A DNA stretch of 64,000 nucleotides, from positions 195,035,809 through 195,099,808 of the forward strand of contig JAUMIR010000002.1 in assembly GCA_030847615.1 (NCBI GenBank), given 5' to 3'. Shown in pieces: positions 1-12,643 of the stretch (positions within the stretch are counted from its first letter, which is position 1; each line of letters begins with the position of its first letter). The translations under genes and the position numbers were made by a program. This DNA comes from Gambelia wislizenii. Taxonomy: Eukaryota; Chordata; Lepidosauria; Squamata; Crotaphytidae. The notes beneath the pieces were generated by a model. The model saw nothing but the letters and a program-made list of their open reading frames with translations, did not search any database and was not told the DNA's origin.

Positions 1-705
1 ATATAAACCATATAATGGGTGTTCATATTATTCACATCACACATTTAGAGAACACATGAGGAGGACTGGGATCATGACTACTAGCCATGCCCCAGTATGG
101 ATGTACAGTACCTACTGAGCATATTCCTGCCAGTGCCATAGTGACGCATTCAGGGCAAGTGAGAAAGGTGCCTGGTAATTAAAATTTTGGTATCCTGAAC
201 ATGAGTTTACCTTACTTTGAATTTAGACTACGCCACCCCAACCAACCCAAACCAGTTTTGTGGGTTGATAATTTCCTGCATCTGTTCTTGTAACTATGAC
301 AACCTTTATCCAAAATTAGAAATTGTCTGTTCTTGTCTATTTGGTTGATGGTCATCTTCTCTAGACTTTGATGCTTATAGCATGAGTCATCTTGTTTGCT
401 TCACAACCAACATTTTGTGAATGTAGTACAGCCCTGTTACTCTAAACATCCACAGTCCATTGCGACCGTCAAGGTATCGATATTAATTTGGGGAATTAAT
501 ATACTCAGCTTGGCAATACGAGAGGTTGGCAACAAGCAGAACCTTGAGACCTTTGTATAACAGTACTCAGGAGGAGACATTAAGCTAGATAGTTTAATTA
601 ATTGATCTTTATTAAGGAAATAATAATAATAACAACATTCATGCACACACTCGGGTTTCAAGCAATCACACAAGGCTAGAGAAATAAGGAAGGATTGGAA
701 TAGAG
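1..705. other. Intergenic, nothing recognised
   Basis: AT-rich sequence without a convincing exon, RNA gene or known repeat. The 78-codon minus-strand frame at 437-673 has no recognisable domain and is treated as chance. Confidence 0.5.
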
Positions 706-710
706 GAATA

Positions 711-771
711 GGACTTTATCAGACTAGCATCTAAAACCGCTGTAATTCTGCAAATGAGGAAAGTGGAAACA
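711..771 (+). mobile_element. Fragment of family P MITE end
   Basis: It starts GGACTTTATCAGACTAGC, the terminal motif of the family P elements elsewhere in the window, after a flanking ATA. Only the first few tens of bases are recognisable. The copy is broken by the next element at 772. Confidence 0.4.
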
Positions 772-1388
772 GGAGATTTTCAGATGGGGCATTTATTCCA
801 TGGGAGACATGGAACAGGGTCAGGAAAAAGTCTTCTTTTCAGAAGATGTTGACCCTTTTCCATGTCTCCCCCACCCTCATTCCGCATTTCCCCATGGTAT
901 TTTCATCACAGGGAAACATTGTTTTTGGGCCACCCGTTCCGTTGTAGTAACGGAATCACAGGTGGTCTGAAAGGTGTCCTGTTCCTCTCCTGCGATGACA
1001 GCCATGGAGGCGGGGAGGTCTGCTCTGGACACTTCCAGGCAGGAACAGGATACCCAGGTAAGTGGCACCCTTTTTTCACTCTCCCGGGGTTATTTTTATT
1101 TTTTTGTATGTGTTTTTGTGTTTGGTGTAGTATTTTGATAGTTGGGGAGTTATTTTTGAATTTCTCTCCTGCCCTTTCTCTTGTGAGAACAAGTGGGATT
1201 TCAGTTCCCAGTCATAAAGGCAACCTTACGACAGCTGCATTTACGACCAGCCAGCTTGGGGAGAGGGAGGATGTTCCTGCCATGTAATAAAGGTAAGTGT
1301 TTGAACATTTTCCCTTTATTCTGTGGCAGGAACAGGATTGAGGCTTGCGGGGCAGGAACGGGGCATTTGGCCCCGTTTGAAAATCACC
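772..1388 (+). mobile_element. Family P MITE (long subtype)
   Basis: It begins GGAGATTTTCAGATGGGGC and ends with the imperfect inverse GCCCCGTTTGAAAATCACC. The interior (an 'aacggaatcacaggtgg' core, a 'ggaggtctgctctggacac' stretch, a T-rich tract, then a 'gttctcgtgagaga'-like motif) is colinear with the elements at 26041 and 62040. It is non-autonomous. The 141-codon frame inside it is not a gene. Confidence 0.65.
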
Positions 1389-1466
1389 ATAGTGGCATTA
1401 TTATACTTATTATTGCATGTTGCTGTAATCGTGCGAAAGAACCGCCACAGAATTATTGCATGACCA

Positions 1467-1468
1467 TA

Positions 1469-1510
<42 letters not shown>

Positions 1511-1511
1511 T
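1467..1511. repeat. (ATT)n microsatellite
   Basis: An uninterrupted ATT run. It abuts the 3' end of the minus-strand LINE that follows and probably grew from that element's tail repeats. Confidence 0.9.
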
Positions 1512-2706
1512 ATACCCCACCCCTCTGCTAAAAACAATCAGGGTGGCTTCCAACAATTAAAACATTGTAATAACGACTAAAAGCACCACCCACACCCATC
1601 CTCCCCCATAAAAAGACATTAAACAATATAAAATTAAAACCATCTAACTAAAATCACATTAAAAACAAATATATACAAGATTTTAAAAGGCCAGGAGATG
1701 CAGCTCCTGAGGCCGGGATCTAATCAGGAAAGGCCTGCCGAAAGAGATCCGTCTTTAGTGCTTTTTTAAAGCTACTTAAGCTCGTCATCTGACGGATCTC
1801 ATTCGGCAGACCATTCCATAAATTGGGGGCGATTACCAAAAAGGCCCTCTGGGAGGTTACAGACAGCCTAGATTTTTGTGACTGTAGCAAATTCCTCCCA
1901 GAGGACCGGAGTGTGCGGGAAGGATTGTATGGGAGGAGGTGGTTCTGAAGATAAGTTGGACCCAAGCCATTTAGGGCTTTAAAGGTAATAACCGACACTT
2001 TATACTGGGCCCGGAAACTGATAGGCAACCAGTGGAGAGATTTCAATACTGGAGTTATATGGTCTCTCCGAGATGTTCCCAAGACCACTCTGGCTGCTAT
2101 ATTTTGTACCAGCTGAAGTTTCCGGACCAAGCACAAGGGTAGCCTCATGTAGAGCGCATTGCAGAAATCTAGATGAGAGGTTACCAGCGCGTGCATCAAA
2201 GTCCCGAGGTCCCTTACTTCCAGGAAAGGGCACAGCTGGCGTATCAACCGAAGCTGATAACAAGCACTCCTGACCGTCGCATTCACCTGACTTGTCATCT
2301 GAAGCGATGAATCAAGGAGCACCCCCAGACTGCAAACACAGTCCTTAACAGAGAGCGTGGCCCCGTTCAGGACTGGAGGTTGGAACCCAACTCCTGGTTT
2401 CTGGGCCGCTATCATGTGCACCTCCGTTTTGTCCGGATTTAATCTCAATCTGTTATTCCTCATCCAGCCCATTACTGCTTTAAGACGGTCATTAAGAGGA
2501 GAGACACCATCGGAACCCGAGGCCGATGAGCAGGACAAGGAGAAATAGATCTGGGTGTTATCAGCGTACTGATAACACCCAGCCCCATAACTCCGAATAA
2601 TATCACCCAGCAGCTTCATATAGATGTTAAACAGCATCAGGGACAGGTTGGCGCCCTGCAGAACACCACACGTTTCTGCTAGAGCAGCTGTCCCCGAGCA
2701 GCACCC
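1512..2706 (-). mobile_element. 5'-truncated L2/CR1-clade LINE
   Basis: Read on the minus strand this is the 3' part of a non-LTR retrotransposon: the second half of a reverse transcriptase reading frame, a short 3' UTR, then an end in 'gggtataaataat' that runs into an ATT microsatellite. The same 3'-end signature (tttatacccc...cagggtggcttccaac) recurs as fragments near 9.5 kb and 59.9 kb. The 5' end is lost near 2706. L2-like is my best assignment. A related CR1-clade family is possible. Confidence 0.75.
1720..2637 (-). CDS. LINE reverse transcriptase, C-terminal fragment
   Basis: An open frame of 305 codons with no stop. It continues upstream of the first ATG with a GVLQGANLSLMLFNIYM segment (RT motif B region), followed by YADNTQIYFS (degenerate form of the YADD catalytic box; the second Asp is Asn), a thumb-like segment LNPDKTEVHMI, and the LHWLP region typical of CR1/L2-type ORF2 C-termini. 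The endonuclease and the N-terminal RT are missing, so it cannot move on its own. The YADN change probably kills catalysis. The absence of frameshifts suggests a relatively recent insertion. It is mobile-element coding sequence and unrelated to EVPL. Confidence 0.8.
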   Translation of the reverse strand: MLFNIYMKLLGDIIRSYGAGCYQYADNTQIYFSLSCSSASGSDGVSPLNDRLKAVMGWMRNNRLRLNPDKTEVHMIAAQKPGVGFQPPVLNGATLSVKDCVCSLGVLLDSSLQMTSQVNATVRSACYQLRLIRQLCPFLEVRDLGTLMHALVTSHLDFCNALYMRLPLCLVRKLQLVQNIAARVVLGTSRRDHITPVLKSLHWLPISFRAQYKVSVITFKALNGLGPTYLQNHLLPYNPSRTLRSSGRNLLQSQKSRLSVTSQRAFLVIAPNLWNGLPNEIRQMTSLSSFKKALKTDLFRQAFPD

Positions 2707-2749
2707 TCTGGGACCTGCCCAACCACTACTAGAGTTTTAAGAATGGGAC

Positions 2750-3251
2750 TTTACTTCCATGATTTACCATGGGCAAGATTTCAAAGGTTCTCGTGAGAAG
2801 ACGGGAACAGGCTTAAAAAGTCCAACCCCCCCCTTAATTTGCAAAGTAAATGAACACACAAACACTTAAACAAACCTTAAAACCTGCAAAAAACAAAACA
2901 AAACAAAAAAACAAAAAAAAGGACAGTTCATAAAAAGAGCATCCTGTGGATAGTTTTCATGTTCTCACCTGGATGTTTTCTCTCCGGGAATGGGGAGGGG
3001 GAAAGAGGACCACCCATTCACACTGTAATCTTGCAATTACAGAGGGACATGTTTTCACACGCTCTTCAATACCACAAAAAAGTGATATTGAGAGCTATTG
3101 ATGGCTTGTCCCATCAATTAAAAGCAACGCCGTAGTCACAGCTGGAGCACAGCTTGACCACACAAACATGACAATGTCATGCAATAGCGGGAACCATTTG
3201 TGCTACAATGATGTTGTAATCATGCAATTTTTGCCATGTCTGATAAAGTCC
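2750..3251. mobile_element. Family P MITE, 5' end damaged
   Basis: The right end GTCTGATAAAGTCC at 3238-3251 is a clean family P terminus. Upstream come the family's AAAC-rich tract, the 'acctggatg' block and the palindromic 'attgatggcttgtcccatcaat' core. The left end is diverged: only GGGACTTTA near 2749 resembles the terminus. Confidence 0.6.
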
Positions 3252-4365
3252 ATAGAGTGAGGGGAGTTTTGGGGTGATACAACACATGTCCTGTAGAGCA
3301 ACAATGGGGTCTCAGAGTTGTGCTCTGTGGGTCTAGCAGCAAACTGGCAGCATGGATGTAAGAGGATGAGCTGTAGACAATTTGGTGTTGTTTTGAAGTG
3401 GTTTTTATAGCCAATAATTTCCTTCAGGGGGTGGGATTTAGAGTAAAAGACAATGTATCTTGGAGGTTCTGAAGATAAGACAATAGACACTCCAGATATG
3501 TTAAAGACCCTTAATGCGTTGATACTTTGAAACTGAATGGAGGAAGCAACCCTCTTTGTTTGTGGGGAGGTAGAGGTAAGACAGCTCTTCACAAACCTTG
3601 AGTACCTCAGTTAGGTTTGATAGGATTAGCCACATGTTCAGGCTAGAAGTTGCCCTGCAGGCTTCCTTTCTTTCTGAATTTGTAACGGCCCTCTCCCTAG
3701 TGCATACATGACTTAGTCTCAGTGCTAGTCCTTGGATTCCTGGGTTTGGGGAGTTCCTAGTTTACTTGCTACAGTCTTGGAAGGCCACCATTGTCTAAAT
3801 TATTAAATATTGCCTGTTATTAAAGATAAGGGGCAGGGGGTGTGAAGGCAGATAACAGCCCTACAGATGTTGTTGGTCTGCAGTTCTCAGCATTCCTTCC
3901 AATAACTACACTGGCTACAGTTACTAGGAGTTGCAGTCCCACATCTGTAGAGTTGCATGATTCCTGCCCCAATGTAGATGCAGCATTGGTTTCACCTTCA
4001 CACCCTATGAACACTGCTTATGGCACATGATGGCATCTGTATTTACTTTTCTTTTGGTTGGACTCTTCATAAACTCAGATGGTAGACTAAAGATCCTGTT
4101 ACACCCTTAGCTTAACTTAATTAATACGATTAGTGTCTTCCACACCTACCACTCTAAAGAGCAAAGCAAGTGTGGTCTCCCCTATCTGTTGTTTATTGAA
4201 CTGATATATCTAGACCACCTGTCTGCCATTTCTACTTCCCATTTTTCCAGCCAGAGTGACACTGGAGTTGGGGAATGCAGAAACACATGTATCTGAAATA
4301 AACCGGAAGGAAATGTTAAGGATGCAGAAATGTCCAAACGGGGGCAGAGAAAAAATGCAGACAAT
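3252..4365. other. Gene-free; one small foldback MITE
   Basis: At about 3857-3957 there is a foldback of the 'ccctccagatgttgttggact' type (left arm 'cagatgttgttggtctgcag', right arm 'gttgcagtcccacatctgtag'), also seen at 14997, 20757, 21346 and 50815. I see nothing else interpretable. Confidence 0.45.
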
Positions 4366-4575
4366 ATCACACTGCACTGTTATAGCGCTATTATTCCACT
4401 TTAACTGCTCTGGCTGCCTCCTGTGGAATCCTGGGATTTGCAGTTTAGGGAGAGGCATTTAGACTTTTCAGCCAGAAAGCTGTTAGGCTTCGCTAAACTA
4501 CAAATCCCAAAATTCCACAGGAGGCAGCCACAGCAGTTAAAGTGGAATAATAGCACTATAACAGTATAGTGTGAT
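4366..4575. mobile_element. Long palindromic foldback MITE
   Basis: The two halves are near-perfect inverted copies of roughly 90 bp. The left arm runs from 'atcacactgcactgttatag' through 'ccactttaactgc' to 'gatttgcagttta'. The right arm mirrors it and ends 'cactataacagtatagtgtgat'. The loop is about 40 bp. This is a foldback or hAT/mariner-derived MITE whose superfamily I cannot fix. The next element begins 3 bp after its end. Confidence 0.75.
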
Positions 4576-4578
4576 AAA

Positions 4579-5143
4579 GGACTTTATCTGCCACATTGTT
4601 TTAAACGTTTTTTTGCAAGCATTAAAATAAAGCATTTTTATGCCGGCAAAAGAATGTTCTCCCCCACCCTCACCTCCTCTCCCAGCAAAGGCTCCTCCGT
4701 GAATGAAGAGGAAGTGAATGGAGCCCCGTTCACTTTCTTGTTTGAAATCTTGTGCTATTTCATCATGAGGGAAATCCAAACTTTAAAACAAAAATAAAGC
4801 ATAAAAAGTCACACTAAGCACACACACACATACGCAAACTTCCAAGCAACCCAGGGAGGATCATAAAAAGAGTGAAACTTACCTGGGTGTCCCAATCTGA
4901 CCCATAAGTGCTCATGCCTGACCGGCCATTGTTGGGCTAATTTAAAGGGACAGAGGTATTGCATGCTGGCAATGCTGGCAAAAAAGTGGCAGGGAGATCT
5001 ATTGATGGCTTAAGCCGTCAATTAAAAACCATGGCTTTGGGGCTCTTTATAACTGCGAAAGGGCAACGTCGTCTGATCCACGCACCCTTTTGTGGTTATG
5101 TGGCATCCTTATTATGCTGTATTTTCCATTTCTGATAAAGTCC
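4579..5143. mobile_element. Family P MITE (short subtype), 3-bp TSD
   Basis: It starts GGACTTTATC and ends TCTGATAAAGTCC, with AAA directly flanking both ends (4576-4578 and 5144-5146). Inside: 'tttttatgccggcaaaagaa', an AAAC/AAAG-rich tract, 'acctgggtgtcccaatc', and the palindromic core 'attgatggcttaagccgtcaat'. Length 565 bp, close to the copies at 12077, 33462 and 61882. Confidence 0.8.
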
Positions 5144-5237
5144 AAAGTCAGAAGTGTGCTTCCAAGCTGACCATTCAATCACCCTGCAGTATTCACAGCA
5201 TACTACAGGGGCCCAAGATAGTAGAAGACGTCCTCTG

Positions 5238-5314
5238 AGTAAATCCTGACTAGAAAGCCCTAGGATGGGGTCAGCCTAAGTAGGAGTTGGCTTGAAGGCA
5301 CATAACAACGAACA
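5238..5314 (+). mobile_element. Sauria SINE, 3' end fragment
   Basis: The 'ggggtcagcctaagtaggag' to 'cttgaaggcacataacaac' segment matches the Bov-B-like tail of Sauria SINEs. The tRNA-derived head is missing. Confidence 0.65.
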
Positions 5315-8300
5315 CAAAAAGATGCCAACATCTCTCAATTGTAGTCCTGCAGTGTTTTCCTACTTTTTTTTCCTTTCCAGAAAAACTCCATTAAGAAGAA
5401 AAAGAGAGTACCACTGCACGTTTTCTTTTGACTGGTTGCATTATGAGGGCTCTATTAATAAGCACCCCAAACTCTTCAGAATTGGCACAGTATTTGTGCA
5501 GTATTTGTAGTTGTGTCAGGAATAAGGTTGGCAGGTTTTCTGCCGAGCTGTATGGGACACAAAAGGCAGGCCTATATCAAGGCTCCTTAAATACAGTATT
5601 TCTGATCATGTGGCAAGCCCCAAACCCATGGAAATTTCATGAGGGCCAGCCAGTCGTTGCCAGATGAGTACTCTGCTCCTTGGCATCAGTCCAACCAGGC
5701 AGAGGAGGAAGAGTGGCACCATGCCAGTTGCCATCCCAGCAGACCAACCCCTGTGTGTCTAAAGCAACCTTTTGCAACTTTTTTTATCTAGAGAAACCCT
5801 TGAAATAATTCTCAGACCTCCCAGCACAAATATTGTGATATCTATAGCTTTAAAAATGTTCATTTTTTTCCAATCACAATTTCTCATGGAACCCCAAGTA
5901 AACTCTTGCAGAACTCTAGGGTTCCAGGGACCTCTGGCTGAGAGAGCGTGATTGCTGCATATGTTACAAATACTTGGGGGGGGTGAGTCTGGTGGGATTG
6001 CGGCTGGCGCCCACTTTCAAGTACAGGGCTTAGGGCAGCCTGCATCTTCCCTATATTGTACCAGACTTTAGGACCCCAATACAGTATGTCCTGTATACAA
6101 GGGGATGCCTGGGAACACTTGTCAGGATGCAGTTTCCACCCTTGTCTCTTCTTTCCCTAGGCTCCAGTATTTCCATAAATAATGACTCTCTTCATCTGTG
6201 TTGTTGTTCATTATGCCAGACAGCTTAAAGAATAAACATCTTGAATTGACCCTACTCTCCCTAGCCTTATTATATGGGTCATCTTGAATGCATTTCACAA
6301 TCAGCAATGTACAACCGAAGTCACATGGAGAGCAAACATTCAGCAGAACAGTTCAGCATGTGATTAAACACGCTTTCCAAACTGGCTACTGAGAAGTTTC
6401 TTGCTGAGAGGAATTTGTGGCTGGGAATAATCTCCACCAAAGGGGGAAAAAATCAGTATGCTTAAAAACAGACATTATATAGCATACTTCCATGTGACTC
6501 CAGTATGCAATTGCCCTGCCTCCTTCCTGGAATTCTAGTCACTGGGGAAGGGGGAGGGTCCTCCACTTGTAACCTTGTATTTTCTTCACAAACGAGAAAA
6601 AGGCAGAATAGCTGCCAAGTGTCTTTTGTTGGTGGTGCTAGGAGCTCTCCATATGAAGCACTGTAGGCTTCTTTTTCTTGTGGGGTAGTGTTCTTCTGAT
6701 CTCTTAACACTGGAATCCCAATATGATTCTTGCATGTTTTTTAAGCTGTTGTTCAGAGAACATCAGAACCAGAAAATTCCCATCTTGCTCAATTGCTCTC
6801 TCTTGCCAGCATTTTCATGCTTACTTTTATATTCTTACTGCTGATGAAATACACAACTTGTATTGTCAAGCCATAGCTCACCTTCACATACAGCTGCAAT
6901 TTACTCATCCCTTTGACTTTGTATTCTTTACTGGGTCTTTTCTGGACTAAATGATGTATGAACATCACAGTATTTTTCCTTTGTCAAACAATCACCTCAT
7001 CCAACAAGAAAGAGTCACATGCAGGCTGTGAATGTAAACAGCCTTACTGGGGACCAAGCCTCATTGATGGTGGGACTTATTTCTCAGTAGGCATCCATGG
7101 ACTTGCACCAGCAGAAGCAGATGTTTGTGCCTGCCAGAGTGCTTTCACTGCCAACATTCAAAAGGTGCTTTACAGCTATTCCATCATTTTTTGTCTTAAC
7201 ATTTTTTTCCTGATAAGAAAAGAGATGGAAGAAACTGTTGAAAAAGATGTGAAGGCTACAAATCAAAGATGTCCAGACCTCTGTAAAACTCTGTGAATGA
7301 AGCAGGGCCATTGCACAGTCTGAAAGCACCCAATATATCCTTTCTGGATCTTGTAGGCAATTTCCATGGGGCTGGGGGTCACATTTCAGATTGGCCAAGT
7401 GTGTAAGGGCCACACTCTTAAAGAGGGTGTGGCCTAATGGGAAGGGCAGAGCTTAGGAGAATGCTTTAAATGAAAATAGGAGAACCCCCCCACCAAAAAT
7501 GGGTGGAGGTTACATACATAAAAATTAGCTGGAAATATGTACAGTACATAGAAATACATAATAAAAAATATATTTTCAAATAGATAAATATCTGTGAATA
7601 AACAGTGATATAAATGGGATTGAAGCATGTAGCTAGTTGCTGTATATGTGGTTTGTTGACCTGGGCAGCCAAGTCCAACAGATAGACGCTATAGTTTATC
7701 TATATTAGAGTGGAAGCCCTGACAAAAAGCACTTCACAGTATGGACATGAGTGTGTCTTCCCACCTTCATGTGATGTGTTGTTTTTAACTGAGTGCCAGT
7801 GGTTGAGCAAAAGGCCTCTGTGTGCACAGTTTAAGCCACACAACTTAGATAGGTGGCACCATGGCAGAGTTTCCCAGGTGTAAGACATAACTTTCCATGT
7901 GTGAGATAAATTTGCACAAGAGTAGGCTTTTGGAGGTTGGATTTGAGTGTGCCTTGGTAAGCCCTCACACTATCCATATTGTATTTTTCAATTCTATGCT
8001 AAAAGTAGCTCTTGTGTTTAAGAATCCCATAACTCCATATTTTCTTTTACAATCAGAAATAGCAATGCTTTTGTCTAGGCTGTTTGTTCTTTTGGTCAAT
8101 AAAGTGCAGGGCATTTGTACAGGTTTTACTAGGTTGTAATACCAATAGTTTTCCCTAGTTGCAGTCTGGGGATTTTTTTTGTCCATTACTGTGCTCCTTG
8201 CTTGCATATCTCAATGTGATGTCTCTAGAGATGTCCTTGCTTCTAGGTATATGGTGCTTTTTTACCACTGAAAATAGCTATCTTTGCTATGTTGCCTTCT

Positions 8301-9510
8301 ACTTTCACAGCTAGAATTTATTCATTAATAATGTTGAATATACTTTGTCACAGTCTTCCAAAGCAGAAACATCCAGCAACTTCTGATAGATCAGTCATTT
8401 CTTGCAATGTCTTATCAGAAGGTACAAATGTGTCCTGGAAGACAGCAGGTATGAGTCCAAGAATTCTTGATGGCAAAGCACCAGGTGTGAAAGAATTCTG
8501 AACCACTTTTTCAAACACTTGTGATGGCACTGATGATGTTCTTTACTGCTAACTCACCATAAGGTTGGGCATCTTTGTTTACATTTTTACTGAAATCAAG
8601 TTCAACCTCCACTGGAGGTTCCTCTTGGATTCATTTCCCATGAGCCATTTCCATGTCTTCCAGCTGGTACAAAATGTCCCCACAAAATATTCCAGGTATC
8701 GCACTGACCAATCCATTCTTCAGCCCTTCCTGAAATGAAAGAAAACAAACGGGGAGTTACCATAGCTTTGAAATTCTTTGAGGCTTCTGTTTCAGCACAA
8801 CATTTTGCACTTGGGCTCAGTAAGTGCCCAGGAGGTTTTCTTGACCACACCCTGAGTTATTTTAGCTGAGGTCCTGCTAAACCAGTACTGTCTACAACGG
8901 TTTCTGTCTAGTGTGCAGAGAAAGTTACTGACATTGTAGCTGAGCCAGTTCGACTAGTTGCCCTAACTCCATCTTCAAGTTATCTGTCTTCCCTTTGGCG
9001 ATAATCACTACATAGTATACGATGAAGTAGGTGCACCTTATAAATTCCAGTGTACTCAAAAGAAGAGAATAAAGGAGTCACTTCATAGCTGACTCCTAGC
9101 TAGTATGCCTTTTTCTGAAAGCATCTGTTAGTCACCTATAGAAAGACTTGGCTGGAGGAAGGATAGGTCCAAAACCACGTATTATGTTGAGGCTTTGCGA
9201 CCAGAACTCCTGAAGTAATTTTCTTCTAAAAAAAAACAAACAAACAAACAAAACCAGCCAATTTAGATCAGAACAGTGGCACTGGGGAGGAGAGGTACCT
9301 TTTAATCCTACAGCATTTTCCTGACTTTAATTATCTCTATGAAGTGGTGATTATCAGGGGAAGTGAAAGAGGATGGACACAGTCTTTATGCTCCTGTGCT
9401 TTTCCTCTGCCAACAGAAAGGTCAGTGATGCAAGTGGGGGTGGGGGCTATGGCATAATGGGGGAAATTTTGAACCCCTATCTCAGACCCAACACAGAGTA
9501 GGCATCCAGT
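5315..9510. other. Gene-poor intergenic stretch
   Basis: No exon with conserved protein sequence and no RNA gene found. About 5765-5945 looks like a foldback MITE (left 'agaaacccttgaaataattc', right 'gaactctagggttccaggg'). The short reading frames here (for example 6958-7296 and 7084-7413) have no recognisable domains. Confidence 0.5.
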
Positions 9511-9513
9511 GAT

Positions 9514-9650
9514 TCATTTATTTATTATTGCATTTAAAGTACTTCTGTATTGCCTCCCAACCCACAAGGACTTCTGAGGTGAGGAACAAATAAAAACCAA
9601 TTAAAGCTATACAAAATTTAAAAACATTTTAAAAACACATCAAAATACTC
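9514..9650 (-). mobile_element. L2-type LINE/SINE 3'-end fragment
   Basis: The 'tttatttattattgcattta' block with the degraded 'ccccgcctt...' signature matches the 3' ends at 1512 and 59868. Short and diverged. Confidence 0.45.
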
Positions 9651-10330
9651 AATCATAGAATCATAGAGTTGGAAGAGACCACAAGGGCCATCCAGTCCAA
9701 CCCCCTGCCCTGCAGGAATACACAATCGAAGCACTCCGACAGATGGCCATCCAGCCTCTGCTTAAAAACCTCCAAAGAAGGAGACTCCACCACACTCCTA
9801 GTGAGTGCATTCCACTGTCGAACAGCTCTTACTGTCAGGAAGTTCTTCCTAATGTTTAGGTGGAATCTCTTTTCCTGTAGTTTGAGTCCATTGCTCCATG
9901 TCCTATATCTCTGGAGCTGCAGAAAACAAGCTTGTTCCATCTTCAGTATGACATGCCTTCAAATATTTAAACATGGCTATCTTGTCACCTCTCAACCTTC
10001 CCTTCTCCAGACTAAACATGCCCAGCTCCCTAAGCCGCTCCTCATAGGGCATGGCTTTCAGACCTCCCACCATCCTGGTCACCCTCCTCTGGACACGTTC
10101 CAGCTTCTCAAAATTCTTCTTGAATTGTGGTGCCCAGAACTGGACACAGTATTCCAGGTGAGGTCTGACCAAAGCAGAATACAGTGACACTATTACTTCA
10201 CTTGATCTAGACACTATACTCTTATTGATGCAGCCTAGAATTGCATTGGCTTTTTTAGCTGCTTCATCACACTGCTGACTCAGGTTCAGCTTGCAGTCCA
10301 CTAAGACTCCTATAGATCCCTTTCACATGC
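9651..10330 (-). mobile_element. CR1 LINE 3' segment
   Basis: The minus strand encodes the CR1 ORF2 C-terminus in two overlapping frames (9903-10301 and 9653-9940), split by one frameshift. Diagnostic pieces are [56 protein letters not shown] and VVESPSLEVFKQRLDGHL. The 3' end has the CR1 'ggccatctagtccaac'-type segment and 'atgattctatgattg'. 5'-truncated and inactive. This copy serves as the reference for the interrupted CR1 at 61641. Confidence 0.9.
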
Positions 10331-12076
10331 ACTGCTACTCTTTAAAATCTTCTAAAGGCAGTCTAAAAACAATCCTAGAATCCAGTTTTGAAATAGTTAA
10401 AACAGCTATTTGCTTTTGCACAGATATTATGCTGGGATTTCCAATCTTGGAACTCTGCAGCTGGCCCTTAGGCTTAACCAAGTTCTCTAAATTACATTTC
10501 TGATGGACCCAGTATGAAGTATAATTCAGACAGCTCCCTGTTTCATCTTCCACCTGTCCGTGGGAAGGCTTTGCAATGGAAGGGCCATTTCCCTCATGGA
10601 TACTTATTACTCAGTGGCATCTGGTGGCTTCTGTATCAATGGATTAGTGAATCCTGTCCAAACTATAAAGGAGCCAGCCAAGGCGCTGAACCCTACCTGC
10701 AAAATAGGGTCAGCACCTTGGAGAGTTCCATTAGAGTGGAGAGGAAATGTGGAATGGGTTCATCAGCCCACTTCTATGCAAACCAGTGGCCACCACTAAG
10801 TAGCAACAAATGATGGCTTATGCACATCCATGAGAGATTTAATTCTACAGACAATGCTCTCATTTAATGTTTCCTCCTGCTCTGGCAACACAATTTTAGT
10901 TCACACATCCAGCTATAAGCCATCAAACATGGAACAATCAGGTAATGACATATCAAAGTAATAAATGTACTTTTGTGACTCAGGCCAGGAATAATTAAGG
11001 GAGGCCTCTTACAGACAGGGCAAATGGGTCAGGAGGTGGCAGTAATTGTTGCTGTACAATATATTGCCAAACTCACTATGGCTGAATCCAGACATGGGTT
11101 TTATTCCAGTGCCAGTATGCAGTATCCTACCCTGATTTGATCCCTGTTAAGTCACATACACCAGTTTTAATCCAAACTCAAATTAGTATTGACAGTCACA
11201 CAGTTTCCCCTCCCTGAAGTCACCTCAGTAAAAAAGGGCATTTCTGGCACATCCACATGTTCACTGTATCCTTGTTTTCTATCAATCTCACCACTTACCT
11301 GCGCTCCCATTGGATGGCTCCCTTGCCCTGCTTTCCTTCCCTCTGTAACCCAAGGCCCTCTTCGTCCAGTATAAATGTGTGTGTGTGTGTGTGTGTGTGT
11401 GCCTGCCTGTGATTCAGTTTAGGCCACAACATTTAAAATTATCTCCTTCACTTACTTGCCTAAACAGTAGTGGGGGGGAGAGGATGGGACATGAGGTGCA
11501 GGAGGAGGGGGGTGCATAGGTCTCCGGGGTCAAGAGCCGTGCCTGAGTAGGGCCTGAGTGAGAGAGTGAGTCAATGAGGGACCTCACATGTGGCTGGGTG
11601 CCCCTTCCCCCCAAAATGTGGAATGATGATTGTGTTTAATAAAATGTAATAAAATATTTTTAAAAATAAAATGTAATACACACATAACCTCAGTGAGCAG
11701 AGAATTTCAGATCTTTGGAAATGGGAGGTGGTTAAAAATCACAGTGGAAAGAGTCCCAAAGGGGTTTACCTTGTGTTGACATTTTTTTAGTTCAGTGTAT
11801 GTGTGTGGATAAACGCAGATTTGAATATCCAAAGGCATGCCCCCATTTCAGAAGCCCTGCTAGCCTTCAGTTATTAAAATATGCACTCAGCGTTTAAAAA
11901 AATGGCAAGACCACCTTTGCAGGAGTTAGGTAATCACCCACCAACCCTCTAGTCACCACCCCAATTCCACCTCAATCCCAATTTGGGGTACAGGGCACAC
12001 TTGTTAAAAAGACACTTTTTTCTAGAAACCGTGGAGTAAAAAGGGAGTTTTTTTTTTAATTGCACTAAAGCTCTTA
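10331..12076. other. Gene-free stretch with a TG microsatellite
   Basis: A (TG)n run lies at 11376-11401. No other recognisable element or exon. Confidence 0.5.
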
Positions 12077-12643
12077 GGACTTTAACAGACGAGCCCCTTA
12101 AAATGTTCTTTTGATGGCATTAAAAAATCCATTTTTATGCCAGCAAAAGAATGCTCCCCACCACACTTACCTTCTCTCCCGGCAAAGGCTTCCCCGGCAA
12201 TGAAGGAGGAAGTGAACGAAGCCCCATTCACATCCTCATCCCATGAGACTTCATCGTGTGGGAAATTCAAACATAAAACAAAAAATAAAACACAAAAAGT
12301 TACACAAAGCACAAAAACACACTTTAAAAACTTCCAAGTAAACCAGGGAAGATTTAAAAAGAGTGTGTCACCTACCTGGATGTAGTGATCTCACCCAGAA
12401 GTGTTCTGGCCGGTCCAGCCATTCACAAGGTAAGTACGTGGGGGGGGAAAGATGCAGGGTTATACATGCCAGCTATACCAGCAAAAAAAATGGCACAGCC
12501 AATCTATTGACGGCTTGGGTCATCAATAAAATAGATCAGCATAAGGACAAGATATAAACACGAAAGGACGTCATCTGATATCCGTACCCTTTTGAGTTTA
12601 TATGGCATCGTTATGATGCTATATTTAATATGTCTGATAAAGT
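12077..12643. mobile_element. Family P MITE (short subtype)
   Basis: The left end GGACTTTAACAGACGAGCCCC follows TTA. The right end reads GTCTGATAAAG and then TTA, with the last few bases altered. The interior repeats the 'tttttatgccagcaaaagaa' block, the AAAC-rich tract, 'acctggatgt' and the 'attgacggcttgggtcatcaat' core. Confidence 0.75.

Noticed and set aside
9653..10301. A host gene of ~220 residues on the minus strand
   Set aside because: Both frames are the C-terminal part of CR1 ORF2 with a frameshift between them.
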